Shown: positions 35,001 to 47,654 of the stretch, in pieces
Layout: each line of letters opens with the position of its first letter
Numbering within the stretch: the stretch's first letter is position 1
Assembly (NCBI GenBank): GCA_022036555.1
Contig: CM039134.1
Span: 14,136,818-14,200,817, forward strand
DNA from: Microstegium vimineum
Taxonomy: Eukaryota > Streptophyta > Magnoliopsida > Poales > Poaceae
Direction of reading: 5' to 3'
Length of the DNA stretch: 64,000 nt
Notes under the pieces: generated by a model
The model's input: only the letters and a program-made list of their open reading frames with translations
Told to the model about the DNA's origin: nothing
The model's database searches: none
Position numbers and translations under genes: made by a program

Positions 35001-35121
35001 GTGTGCGCGCATAACCTGGTTTTGCTGCTGCCTTGGAGTACGGCAGGTGGCCATGATGTCTGTGTGCGCGCATAACCTGGTTTTGCTGCTGCCTTGGAGT
35101 ACGGCAGGTGGCATGATGTCT
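35001..35121. repeat. Tandem duplication, 61-bp unit
   Basis: GTGTGCGCGCATAACCTGG and the following 42 bases occur twice head to tail; the second copy lacks one C. Near identity indicates a recent event. Confidence 0.9.
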
Positions 35122-35124
35122 GGC

Positions 35125-35397
35125 TAAGTAACTCGAGCGGCACCCTACAGGTCCTGAGTTTGATTCTCCGTAGGAGCGAATTTCAGGCTGTGATTTCCTG
35201 GATTTATTCCAGGATTTTTCGGCGCTACGCTTTCAGTGTTAGGGGACGTCTCTGTCGACAGCGAGGCGCCTGTGGTGACTTCGTGAAGTTCGAGATATCT
35301 GCCGGCTCAGTTCTTCGGAGGTGCTCATAAGAGTAGGGAGTGTGCGTGCGTATTTGAGTATCTATGTTGTAACTGTGTAATTCTAAAAAAAAAAAAA
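35125..35397 (+). mobile_element. tRNA-derived SINE-like element with poly(A) tail
   Basis: A box-B-like GAGTTTGATTCTCC lies at about 35156-35169, preceded by ACTCGAGCGGCACC, a weak box A region. The body ends GTGTGCGTGCGTATTTGAGT, then TGTAATTCT and 13 A residues. This layout (RNA polymerase III-like head, T/G-rich tail, A-run) is that of grass SINEs. The flanking duplication is not clear. Confidence 0.55.
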
Positions 35398-35898
35398 CAT
35401 CCACCGTCCTAGGAACCTGGCGCATGCATGGGCATTCCCGTCATGCTGGTCCCATGCCAATGACACAAGGAGAAGAACGAATCGACATCGAGATGATTTG
35501 GACCATTACCACAAACGAAATCGACATCAACGTGGTTTGGACAAGGCTCTGTTCGTTTGCTCGTTTCGTTGGCTGATAAGCTACATGTGACTGTTTTTGA
35601 CTATTTTCTTGTGGGAGAAAAACACCAGGAAACGATTTTAGAAAATAACCTCTCTAACATGCTTTTACAATCACCTTCTATGGATCTAGCGCCCCATGGA
35701 ATGATGATCAGAGATACTCGCTTCTTGTTACGGGAACACTCTGATCGTAGCTACATTATTTCTGTCCCTAGCTAGAGCTCATAACTCGGTTTTACACATG
35801 AATTAGCAAAGTTTTCAAGGAGTTGGGACCCTGGTGTTATTCATGTTTGGGTTCACCTACTCATGGAATTTGTACAAACTCTTTTGTTCGCGATGGTT

Positions 35899-36090
35899 GA
35901 GCCCATGTTTTTTTTGCGAGTAGAGCCCATGTTTTCAATAGAAAGGCTATAGAGCCAAAGCTTCTATCTAAAAAAAAGAGACGGACACATCTACGGAGCC
36001 CATTTTTTTTTTGCGAGTAGAGCCCATGTTTTCAATAGAAAGGCTATAGAGCCAAAGCTTCTATCTAAAAAAAAAGACGGACACATCTAC
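35899..36090. repeat. Tandem duplication, 97-bp unit
   Basis: Two near-identical copies of GAGCCCATG...ACATCTAC start at 35899 and 35996. Each contains GCTTCTATCTAAAAAAAA, which resembles the 3' end of a LINE or other poly(A) retroelement, so the duplication may have caught a retroelement tail. Confidence 0.85.
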
Positions 36091-36099
36091 CAACCGCTG

Positions 36100-37128
36100 C
36101 TATAAATGTTCAGGCAAACTCAGCAAATGTTGTCCACGTCTAAAAATCATTCACACATATAGGTGTCCTAAGACAACCTTCTACTTTAATTATCGATTTT
36201 AATAGAGGCGATCACCTTATGATGCTTGCCTCTAAAAATCGCTAACAACGGAAGCGATCATTCTAAGTGTTCGTCTCTAAAAATTGATTAACAGAGACAA
36301 ACATACAAGATGCTCATCTCTAGAAATAGATATATCTAAAAAGAATTCATAACCTTTTCGAATGAAGCAAACTTCATATCAAAGTTATATCTCTCGATAA
36401 TATCTACAACTTTGTTGTTGATAAGTTTTTTATTTGAATCAACTTAGAGTCCCATAATATTCTTTTCAACATGGATTTCAAATTTAAATTTTTTCAAACA
36501 ACCTCGGTTGTTGATATGGTCTACAACAAAGTTGTAGTTCTCAAAACAATCTACAACTTTGCAATAGATTTTTTATTTAAAGTTAAATATGTCTTCTAAT
36601 TTTATAGATCTTGAAATTCAAAATTTAGAATTTATAAATGACCTTGAATGTTCACATAGTTAATACTGAAGTTGTAGTAGCTCGCCAAATCTACATGTTT
36701 GCTGTTGACAAGTTTTGATTTGCAGATTTCTAGTTTCTCAAATATTTTAAAATTTACATATTTTGAGATTCAATTTTTTCGTATTTAGACACATTCTATA
36801 CAAAAGTTGTAGTGCTTGACAAGATTTAAAACTTTATAGTTGAAACTTTTATCATTTAACTTCATGTAGTTGCTAAAATATCCAATAAAAGATTATAATT
36901 TTTTGTAAAAAAAAGATAGAATCCTATGCATACTCACAATTAAGTCTGTGGTGCAGTGGTAAGGAGTTGTTATTCCTGATGAGTAGTAGGTTAATCAATT
37001 TTCAGAGGTGGACATATGAAGTACCTCTATGGAAGACAACTAATAGTGACCATTAGTTAGAGTTGGACAACTTACCTGTCTGTAAAAATAAAAAATACCC
37101 GGCTATAAACATCTTTTCTATGCTAGTG
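36100..37128. mobile_element. Non-autonomous CACTA-like remnant with tRNA-like core
   Basis: The right end is CATCTTTTCTATGCTAGTG, complement of CACTAGCATAGAAAAGATG. Inside, CTCTAAAAATCG-type units (36225-36345) and many CTACAACTTTGTTGT-like units (36400-36850) repeat. At 36945-36980 the plus strand has GTGGTGCAGTGGTAAGGAG, a good tRNA-like box A, followed by a poor box B. The same kinds of internal motif occur in the element at 49414. The left end is not clear. Confidence 0.45.
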
Positions 37129-38130
37129 AACATTAAGTGTTACACCTAACAAGCTTAAGGATCTAATGGATATTGAAGAGGATTGGAACCAAGATATTTG
37201 AGGAGTACAAGAATAACATTAGAGGCTAAAAGACCACATGATAGAAATAGAAATGGGTAATTTGAAAGCATATACAACGGTACTGTATGTTATTTTTTGA
37301 CAATGCAAGGATGGTTAATTTAGATGATGATTGAGTGTGTCCAAAATGATGATTTAATGGTTGCTTTAGGTTACTTTTCATAATGGCAAAGATTGTAGTT
37401 TAGAAATAGATTGAGATTGTCACTTTAAGTTACTTTCACAAAGGTAGAGATAGCTAATTTATTATATTAAGGGACACTTTAGATTATTTTTCATAATAGA
37501 AGAGAGGATAAATCAGAATTTGTTTAAAACAAAAATGAGTAACATTGGGAAATCTATGAAAACCAAGTCATTTGGTAATTGGATTCATGAAACTCAATCA
37601 TTCAGTTCTAAGAGCATCTTCAATTACAAAATTGACTAAAATATTATGTAGTCCTCATTGACACAATACTACCATACGTGGAATGGCTAATTTTAAGTTC
37701 AAATGAAAGATGACATTTAGAAGAATCATTTTTTGTAAATACTAGAGGATGAGATTTCCTAAAGTTAATCTGGTGGTTTGATTTTGACTTGACAATTTGT
37801 TTTTCAGTTGGTTTAAAGTGTAATTCTTGATGTTTTTAGACTTTACCATGAGAAGATACCTCCTAACTTATAAATATAATGGGTAACAGTTGATTGAAGC
37901 ATCATATATATCGATCACCGAACACAACTTTTATCCTTCGTACAATTTTTACTCATTTTATCCTATAAAACTTCAAACCAAAGGTTGTTTTTCTTCCCTT
38001 GTCTTGGTGTCATTTGAAGATGGCCTATCCAGACTAGCTATTCCCTTGTATTGCCTAGTGTCGGCCTAATGCTGCTAGGGCAACCTAAGGTCCGCTTGTC
38101 GTGACGGGTTCCTCTCATGCAAGTGTTTGT
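37129..38130. other. Intergenic DNA; no gene seen
   Basis: AT-rich; no domain, repeat or exon pattern I can support. Confidence 0.5.
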
Positions 38131-38131
38131 T

Positions 38132-38362
38132 AGAGCAAGTCCAAATAATAGATCCAAGAGTTTGGTTATTAGCCAAGCTGTAAAAGCCAAGCTATACAAT
38201 AGTGGTCTCTTCTCTTTTCTAATCCTCCTCACATTCGCTTAATGTATGGCCACCACTTGCATATGTTTCTGTGTCCAGCTTGGTGTTAGTATGAGTAAAA
38301 CTCTCTTCTCTCTTTCATGTTAATATTTGTTTGGCTATAAGCCAATTATTATACTTGGTCTT
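38132..38362. mobile_element. Possible MITE (about 230 bp)
   Basis: AGAGCAAGTCCAAATAATAG at left pairs loosely with the complement of CAATTATTATACTTGGTCT at right. Inner TTAGCCAAGCTGTAAAAGCC and TTTGGCTATAAGCCAATT also face each other. No sure target duplication was found. Confidence 0.45.
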
Positions 38363-41086
38363 AGTGTCTCCTAATGAAACCGGACCATCTAGTTGTTGGA
38401 AGCAGACCATTGAGTTTTACAGAGGTACTTCAAGGAGCACCAGCTTTGTGAGTTACACGTTGCGTGCACATATTATTGGGCCTTCCAGTTCCAATGATCA
38501 GGTGAACAAAATCGATGGTCATATGCTATATATTTTTTAAAAATATATATATGATTTATCTTTCTTCCTATTTTGTATTTTGAGAATTACCATGGATACT
38601 GAAAGAAGCCTCTAGTTAGACAACAATATACTCATCGTTCCCATGTCATATCCCTGGCCCATGGCTTATCAATGTCAATTTTAACCGGCTTGAACCCGGA
38701 GTTTGGAGCTCTACCACATATTCTATTAGCAAGTTGCGTCTTGTATATCTTGTTGAGATCTTTGATGTCTTATCTACATTTGAGATTGTATAAAAACAGT
38801 TATGATTTGTAAGAGATGGTATGGAGATGACGATGATAATAGAGGGATATAGATCGCCACATATTCCAACGATTCATTTGTCTTCCACTAACGATGGTAT
38901 GAGCCTTAATTTGCTAAATTTTGAGTGGATCAATTATTTTTGCAAATAAACATTTAAAAAACAAAAAAGATCCCAAGATTTGGCTACTATTTTTTGTGTT
39001 GGGCAACCTTTTTCTTTTTTGAGAAACTGAGATTGGCAACTAATTGACAAGGCATTAGCGGCTGGACCACGGTTGGAGACCCAGATACGTGTGGGTCATG
39101 CTTACAACCCATCTCGATACAGATCCATGCACATCAGCTCTAGTGGCAAACTAGTCACAACCAGATATGGGCTAATGCTGGGTTCAACTTTTAATTTTGG
39201 GCCAAACTTGAAGCACGTTACTGGGCCTCAGTTTGCCCTCCCCTGGCCTGGTCTCACGTTGCCCTCCCCTGGTCACACTTCGTGGCTGTTACTTCCACAC
39301 ACTCATCAATCATTTCTCTACTACTACTACGGTCCTGAAATATACATAGGAGACAGGGACCCTCTCGTGGTAGAATTCCCCTGCTACGTCAAGTGAAATG
39401 TGCACACCACCATTGGCTCGACAACTATTACGCTATTACGCAGCAAGGACGAAGGTGCTTCGTACTTAGTAGTGTTGCTGTAAATGGTTTTTTTATAATA
39501 CTTATACTTATGTCTATGAATTACTTCACTATCCGTGGGCTAAGGAGTTCTATGGATTTTTTTAAAAAATTACACAGTACAACGACGTGCATTCACTCGT
39601 ATGAACATATGTACGGAAATCCTGCTCTTAGGAGCACCTTCGAAAGATTGAGCTGACAAATCTTGGAACTCACGAGTCAAAAGCATAGCGCCATTAAATC
39701 TTAAAAATAAGTCTAGAAAAATACGAGCACTTGTGCTAAGTCGAGGACTTGAACGTAGGTGGACATGTTATAACACAAGGAACTCAATCAACTGATCTAT
39801 GGCAAGTTTACCATGGATTTTTTTTCTAGAATAGTACTCATAGGGAAAAAAAAAGGTCTGCATCACCTCCTAGCCTCCTCCACCGCCCTCCCCACGGTGT
39901 CATCACTTTTCCTTTATAGTTTTCATTTATTTTTGTTGATCCTCGTCAATCTAGGGTTTTGTTTCTCGTGTTATCGATGAGGTGACGACGACGATGGTGC
40001 TGTAAAATAAGGTATCTCCGATCTCTCTCTACCTCGACGACGTTTGATCTGGCATTGACAAAGGGTCAGTGAGAACTTGATGTGTCAAATCTTTTGATCT
40101 TTTTTAGATCTTGGTATTTTGTGTCCTTATCAGATGAAGCAGTTGGTTGGTTTTCCATGCAGCAATCTATACCTGTTTTGATCTGCTCTACAGGTCTGGT
40201 ATCTTAAAAACTATATTTGGATGATGAAGGATTGTAAACCTATGTTACATAGAAGGTTACTCCAGCCAATGTTCTTTCAGTCAGTATTAAATCTGTCGTC
40301 AGCGACGAATGATTACTGTGATCTTCAAAGCTTTGTTTGGCAAGGGCATTTGCTGGTGTCTCTTTTCTTTGCTGCCTCTTCAGTGCAATCTTCAAGCTTT
40401 GGCAGCAGTAGACAACCAAAGGAAGAAGACAATCAATTTGGTTATGTACTCTTATTTTTTTAGAGTAGGTCGTTTATTGTCTTGTGTCCATCTTTTATGC
40501 TTATCTTTATTTTTCTTGTGATATATGAATTGTGATGCACTCTTTTGAGTGTCCTTTTATAAAAAAAATACTTTACTATCCTTGTCCAAGCGTTATTGTT
40601 AGACAGAAGTACGAGTTGTTGGGCTACTGTCAAAAATATAGCATACATGGTCCAAACATACCCAATTAAAAATCATTAACAAACTATGGCGGGGCATCAA
40701 ATTAGAAAATAGATTTATGCTGTCTAATGCATGCACTAACAACTAATTGATTGGTGGTGACAGTTGGCACTTTAAACCAATTGGATACTCTAAATTGATC
40801 TTGACCGTTCATATATATAGGGTCAAGGGGTCTTAACCTATGTTAGAAGTTGGTATTTTTATGATTCATACAAAAAACCCTAATTCCTACTTCAAAACTG
40901 AATGTTTTGGTATTGAATACCAAATGGTATGGTTCACTTTTGGTCATTAATAACCTAGTTAACTGTTCGTCACCTCTAGTGTATCCAAGCTGAACATGCA
41001 GTCCTAGCTAAATAGTCTTCTAATTCAGTTGAGCTTGCAATGTGTTAGGCACGATCCAAATCGATCAGTTGGATCTAAACAATTTA
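38363..41086. other. Intergenic DNA; possible decayed LINE at 39850-40570
   Basis: No gene is supported. The stretch from CACCTCCTAGCCTCCTCC (39863) to TCCTTTTATAAAAAAAATA (40570) has a CT-rich 5' part, retroelement-like non-coding body and an A-run, which could be a short non-LTR retroelement or a processed sequence. Its open frames (70-80 codons) show no domain. Confidence 0.35.
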
Positions 41087-41342
41087 CTACCTCGATCTCC
41101 AGAAGAATGTAATTCTCACTTTTCGAGAAGTCAAGCAGTTTAAACTTTGACTAATTTTACATAAAAAAGTATTAACATTCATTGTATAAAATAAATATCA
41201 TTAAATTAGTTATAGAATATATTTCATAATAAAATTATTTAAAGACATAAATGTTAATAGTATTTAATATAAAGTTGATCAAACATGAGTTATCTTCATC
41301 CACATGATTGCCACAATTCCATCCTTTCCCGGACGGAGGTAG
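41087..41342. mobile_element. Stowaway-type MITE (256 bp)
   Basis: Left end CTACCTCGATCTCC, right end CCCGGACGGAGGTAG, flanked by TA. The inner GTAATTCTCACTTTTCGAGA is shared with the MITE at 44507, so the two belong to one family. Confidence 0.75.
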
Positions 41343-42179
41343 TAGTGAAAAGCATCTAGCATTGTTTATGAATCTCCTGCGTACCTCATAGGTGTTTGAT
41401 CTAGCTAGCTATGTGATAGAACATGCATGCATATGCATTGATCGTTCTATGCATCCTCACAGGCTCACAACATCTTTGTGGAATACATTTCTACCGATTT
41501 TCTGTCCGAATCGGCATATACTTGAGCCACGTGGATATTCGGCGATGCCACGTGCCCAGTCCCCGTGGAGACCACGCGCCCTCGCCAATATACTCGGTGC
41601 CGGTAAAGAATTGCCAAGTGGTTTGCTAAAACCAGAATACCACCACCCGGGCATGAGCGCCGAATGCAATGCACGATGCAACTGGACGGCCCTATATCAA
41701 ATGTCATATTGCCATGTTGGTCGGGCTTATGTCATGGCTTAGCTACTGCGATCCACGTATGTCGAAATAAACTATTGTCATTCTCTCGATCCTGGCTAGA
41801 TTCTTTGAGCGGTTGCAGGTTTGCACCCTGTGTAAAAAAAGTTTGCTTTAAATAAGTTTAGGTCTAGAAGTCTTTGATATATCTAATGCTTCCTCTCTTT
41901 GTGCTCCCGCATTTTATATGTCGCCTTGCAACGGATGTACGTCTAGCTTAGATCAAATTTGTTACTCATATATTTAGCCATTTAGCTATTTGGTTTGGTT
42001 TAGAATCTGACATTAAACAACTATAATTTTCTCTATATATACCTATCCCAAATTCATATTATGGGATATAGAATTTGATTCTATAATCACCATGTTATTA
42101 GCATGTCTCTACTCTACAACTATAATTTTCTCTTGTATAGCTAACAATAATATGTAAATATATTTCATATACAACCATA

Positions 42180-42430
42180 CTCCCTCCATCCACGAATATA
42201 AGGCATGCACGTATTTCAAAATTTAAACTTTGCTATCTTTGACTAATATTTAGTCTAATTATATCAAAAATTTATATTATAAAAGTAGTTACATTAGATT
42301 TGTATTTAGAAATACTTTCTAATCATTAAACTTATGTTCCTATAAATTATATATTATAATAAAAATTTTAGGTCAAAATATGTTGTTGAAGACCACACCA
42401 AATCAAACTTATATTCGGTGACAGATGGAG
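42180..42430. mobile_element. Stowaway-type MITE (251 bp)
   Basis: Left end CTCCCTCCATCCACGAATAT, right end ATATTCGGTGACAGATGGAG, flanked by TA on both sides. Confidence 0.85.
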
Positions 42431-42742
42431 TATTAGCTTATCTATACCTAAATTATTAGAATGAATTTAAGAGAACAAAAATACAACTATATTAACTTAT
42501 CTATATCTAAATATCTAAGGAGTACTATTGTGTGTTAGTAGGGTAGGTAAACCTGAGTTTCTTTTTATATTTCTGCAGGTTCATGAAGTGAGAAACAAAC
42601 TTTTCACGATTTTTTCTTTATAGGAGAAACATTTGAGCTGATTTCTTCTCTCCAAATGCATCGTTTTGGATCGTTTGACAGGTTTTGTGCATTTGTTGCT
42701 AACAAATTGAAATAGAAAACATTTCCAAACCGACACTTATTA

Positions 42743-43029
42743 GGGGCCGTTTAGGAGTGCTTCGTTGAGTTGATTCTCAGGGAGAATCACCCCCTGACTG
42801 CCAAACGTATTTTTCAACGAGAATTGATTCTCTACTGATTCTATGAAGTGATTTTTTAAAATGAACTAAAAGGCTGAAAGCTAAAAAATAGCTTCACCTG
42901 ATTCAGTAAAGTGATTCTTTATGCCGATTTTGAGAGTTTAGGCTAAACAATCAAACATAATCATTTTCAGCCACCGAATCACTTCACTAGTGAATCAAGG
43001 AGTAAAGCACAACTCTACCAAACAAGCCC
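42743..43029. mobile_element. Tourist-type MITE (287 bp)
   Basis: Left end GGGGCCGTTTAGGAGTGCTT and right end AGCACAACTCTACCAAACAA followed by GCCC pair as inverted ends; TTA is duplicated at 42740-42742 and 43030-43032. Inner GATTC/GAATC units repeat. This fits a PIF/Harbinger-derived MITE. Confidence 0.85.
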
Positions 43030-43456
43030 TTAATTTCATCGTTTACGAATTTTTTCTACAACTATTAATGTGATGTTTCAGTTCTAACTAATCATCTCAT
43101 CTATGAATAAAAGTATTTGAATTGCCGTCAAACACCAAAATAATTCATAGTAGATTATAGTAGTTACAAAATCAGTTATGGAAACACGTTGCAACAGTAT
43201 TGCTACAAGCTAATATGAAATTATAAAAAAAATGTAAACACTCAATACTATTTTTGCAATACTGTATGTCTACCTAGATTCAATTCTCCATTCACCCAGC
43301 GTGTTGTAGTTTTGGCTAACTGTTTTTCAGTGGATGCGGCCGGCATGTCCATCAACGTCAAGATACCCGTCGTAATTTAGTTAATCTCAATTTTAGTCAG
43401 CTCAGATTATAACTGAAGGCATTTAATAGAGGTAGTTTACATTGTGCGTGTATGTG

Positions 43457-43626
43457 CAGGGGCGAAACTATGTTTTGAGTGTTGGGTGCAAATGCACCAC
43501 CCAAAAAACCTAAAAACAGTGAATCTAGTTAAAATTTAACCATATATGCACCACCTGCTAGGATATATGTTTATGCACCCACAAGGCAAATACACTACTC
43601 TCGAATTTGGTCTAACTTCACCACTG
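43457..43626. mobile_element. hAT-type MITE (170 bp)
   Basis: Ends CAGGGGCGAAACTA and the complement of TCTAACTTCACCACTG pair as inverted repeats. The flanks TGTATGTG (43449-43456) and TGTATGTA (43627-43634) are an 8-bp duplication with one change, the length expected for hAT elements. Confidence 0.75.
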
Positions 43627-44506
43627 TGTATGTATCCGTGTTTTGGGAGAAAAATCACATTTTGTTTTCTCCCCAAAGACAACTACTTTTGTTAACTCGA
43701 AATATAGGACCCTAAACTCTAGCACCGAACCATGTGGGATCTAGTTGGCCGAGTCATTGGTGACACGGATTTACTGTTTCACACAGCAACTTTGTGACGT
43801 GCAAGTGGAGATGTGCAAATTTTGTTGGAAAGAAATCCGGTTTCTTTTGTTTATTCACTCGATGACTTTCCGTACTGGTTTTCTCCATAAAGAAGTGCTA
43901 GCCTTATGCAATCGGCATTAGGACTCGCGCTTATTAGAAACTTAAACTAGTCCAATCAAATCGAAAACAGACAGCGGCAAGCAAACTTTGAATACGTTGG
44001 ACGGATTAATTTACTTATACATTTTCTAATAACGTACATTCGTACTTATCGATCTGTGTGAATACCATAACGACTGTACAGGTAAAGCGCCGCATGCATG
44101 TGTAGTGGATGTTCAAACTCAAAACTAGACCATCCGACGTCTAGTTGGTTTGACGGCCGTGGCACCCTAGTCGCGGGGTTATCGGTCTCTACTCTCCAGT
44201 TGTTTTTGTTTTTAACTCGTTTTGCTTTTTCACTTGTCTAAAATCCTGACCAATTTCTTGCCGTCTTTCAAAAAAACTCGACCCATAAAAGAGAAATGTT
44301 TAAGTCTTTCAATGTGTCCCTTTCTCGTGATAAATGTTTCCTATTTATGCATAACATGACGTGTGTATAGTACCCTTTTTTAGTTTAAATCTTGAATCTA
44401 TGTATGTATAAACACTGTGTGTCTGTCTCATGTGCCCATCTCTTCTCTCTATATTTTTTTTATGTTCCAGTCTTTTGCATTATCTAATATAAATGTATAC
44501 TATATA

Positions 44507-47500
44507 CTTCCTCCGTTCTTAAATAAGAGTAATTCTCACTTTTCGAGAATTCAAACTTTTTAAATTTTGACCAATTATATATATAAATATTATAATTATT
44601 TATAATATATAATTATTATCATTAGATGATAGGTCGTTGAATATACTTTAATAATAAATTTATTTAAATATATGAATATTACACGTATTTTCTATAAATC
44701 TAGTCAAAGTTGAGAAAATTTGACCTACATATGTTCTATAGCGACTTTCTTCCTGTCACACCCAGTTTTAAAGACAAAACGGGATGCATAAACCTTATGT
44801 GTGCCCAGGGATCAGTCACACACATAAGCCGATAAATTATCAAGAATGTACCATCACAGGTGTTTATTACATAGCGAACAAGTATCTAAATAATGTTTAT
44901 TACATAACAGCGGAAATAAAAGATAACTCTCGCAAAGCTCCATCGCACAGGGACGTCAACTGGTTGATCCCAAACCTAGTAGTCCTCTGGATACTCCTCA
45001 TAACTCTGATAATCTGGTACCCATCCGGGATTTTTATCCAAATATTGAAAAGAAATAAACAAGCGTAAGTATTTCTAGTACTCAACAAGCATATATGAGG
45101 TTCATGAGGCTCAAAAAGTATGACACTGGTTTACTGCGATAAGCATTTTTAATTTGTAACAAAACTTACAAGTGGTAAATCAAGGTTATGCTTAAACCCC
45201 CAAATTAAACTGTATGATTATATAAACAGGTGAACGAATAACATAATATCATGATAAAGTGATTCATAAAGATAAATAACAAGTAAACAAAGTTTTCTGT
45301 GAGTTTTCCGAGCCGCTCGTGTCCGTGAGCACGACTGATATACCGGTTTTTAACACTCTGCAGAGGTTGTACACTTTACCCATGAGTCGTGTTTGCCCAA
45401 ATGCCCGGGATCATGACTCCCAAAACACTACCGAGGTGAGCGGGCAGGGTACACTATGAAGTCTTTCAAAGGGGCCCGCTGACATACCACAGACAGTACG
45501 GATCCACGGGCAAGGGGTATACGGAAGCCCCTCGATGGTACACACGCGCAGCGGTAGCCACTCCGGCCGTACCCGCAACCGCTCGGCAATGGCAACTTTC
45601 GTGAACTGCCGCATGCGAGAGAGTGACCCTATTACTGAACTAAAGCCAGAGCCATGTAGCTCTCATGGTTGTACTGTGTGTCCCAGCTTTTGCTGACAGA
45701 TAGGATCCTAAATCCATGTTGCTAAAAAGTCAGGTTTTACTTTATCATTTCATATAGTCATCAATCAAGATTAAAGATCATGCTTCGTTAAAAAGGAGCA
45801 CTAGCAATAACCACCCATATGCAAAGATAACCCATAGGAATTCAAGGTTCAAGGTAACAATTCTAGGTAAACCCTATGGTAACCAAATTAGACACATGCA
45901 TATGATTTGATTTAAAACATCATGAATATGACATCAAGGAAGATCCCATATAATACTTGCCTTGCTCAAAAGGTTCCTACTGCTCCTGCTCAAAGAAACC
46001 TTCCTGGTCACCCACGTACTGCTCACCGTCTATACTCGATCACCACATCACATACAATCATACCAGGGCCCAACATGCAAGCAAACAAAGGCTATGGATT
46101 AGAACAGTACATCAACCATAATGAAACAAGATTAAAAGTTTATAAAACTGATCTACGTCTCACTACGATCACATAGACGTTTGAGTCACGAAAAACGGAG
46201 CTATAACGAAGAAGATATGAACTAATCAAGTTTCATAAATTAAACTAGAGATTAAAAGAGATTAAGTGATTAGCTGTTTTTAAAAGTTGTCTAACATGAA
46301 CTATGAACTAACCAACACGTAGATTACGTCGATACGAATCTAACGCAATTTGAATGGATGAAAACGGAGTTAAAATGAACATTTTATAAGCATTTGAAAA
46401 GGAGTGACAAATCTGTAAATAGGATTTTCTATTTAATTTTGAATTAAAACAAAACCGAAAAGGAATACGTTTTGCAGAGGGGAAAACGGGATTCCAGAAT
46501 ACGCCAAGGGACGGTGGGTTGATACATTAAAAACAACAGGGTCTCTTTTGCAAGCGTGCCGGCCGAAAGGGTACAGGGCTTTGTGATCCGCCCGTTCGGA
46601 GATGGGCGGCCCAGATTAGATCGGGAGAGGGAGGGCGGCGGCGCGGCGGCCGAAGACAGAACCGACGGCGGCGCCATTGCCGGACTTGGGCGGCGCAACT
46701 CAATCCGAGGCCACGGTCCACGATTTCTGACGCGAAAAGGACCGGGAGAGAGAGGGGAAGATGGCGAACACGACTGCGGGGTCGGTTGAACCGATTACGC
46801 GCCCCGAGCGGCGGTGCCCGCGGTACAGCGGCTCGGCAACGACGGTGGACGCGAAGAGGGGCCGTTCGAGCGCCGCAGGGAGGATGGAGGGGAAAAGCGA
46901 GCTCCAGGGGGCTCTCTTACCAACACGCGAGGCTTGGGGGACGGATGGAGGCGTCGGTGGAGACCGACGTCGAAGAGACGACGGCGGCGGCCCTGCTCAG
47001 CGTGTGGCGGCGCTTCTGGTGGCTCTGGGATGCTTCAAGGAGGCAGGGTGGGGGCGGCGGAGTGCGGGGCCTCGGCTTAAATAGCCCGGGGTGATCCGCA
47101 GAGAAGGAAGGGGAGAAATCCGCCGCGGATTCGCGCTCGGTAGCAAGGAAGGCGTCCGCGCGGGGAAGGAAAGGGAGGGAGGAGGAAGAAGGAAAGGGGG
47201 AGGAGAGACTGACCTGTGGGGTCCACCTGTCAGCGAGATGGAGGATAGCTGAGCGCGTCTGTGCGGGAGGGGGAGTGTTGGGCTGGCCTGCTGGAGATCT
47301 CGGCCCAAACCGAGAGGGGGGGGGGGGGGAAACTGGGCCGAGAGAAAGGGGCCTCAGGCCAGAATGGGGAGAGGGGGGGGATTTATTTTTCTTTTATTTA
47401 TGAAATTTCAAAATCAAATCAAAGCACAAATTGAACTCAAAATTGAATTTTGAAAAAAAAAACCAAGCAATACAAAACTCTATGCATCAGCATGAATGCA

Positions 47501-47652
47501 ACAAAAATGTTTCTCCTATTGTGATAATTTTTACTTTATGAAAACTTAATTATTTTTTCTAGGTTTTATTGTCCACCCAAATGCATTTAAATTGCTTTTA
47601 ATCTATTTCAAAGAATGTAAAATTTTAGGGTGTTACATTTCCTGAGACGGAG
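44507..47652. mobile_element. Stowaway-type MITE split by a solo LTR
   Basis: The left arm is CTTCCTCCGTTCTTAAATAA and the right arm, found only after the LTR, is CCTGAGACGGAG; TA flanks both (44505-44506 and 47653-47654). Without the LTR it is about 260 bp and is related to the MITE at 41087. Confidence 0.75.
44754..47637. mobile_element. Solo LTR, 2.9 kb
   Basis: Begins TGTCACACCC and ends GGGTGTTACA, the TG...CA inverted ends of an LTR. The 5-bp flanks are CTTCC and TTTCC, one base apart. No gag, pol, primer-binding site or second LTR adjoins it, so it is most likely a solo LTR left by recombination between two LTRs. Size and end sequence suggest a Ty3/gypsy family. A GC-rich part (46550-47310) holds several overlapping frames of up to about 107 codons that I do not regard as genes. 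Confidence 0.8.
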
Positions 47653-47654
47653 TA

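Noticed and set aside
46444..47308. GC-rich frames of 77-107 codons
   Set aside because: They lie inside the solo LTR, overlap on both strands and have no domain.
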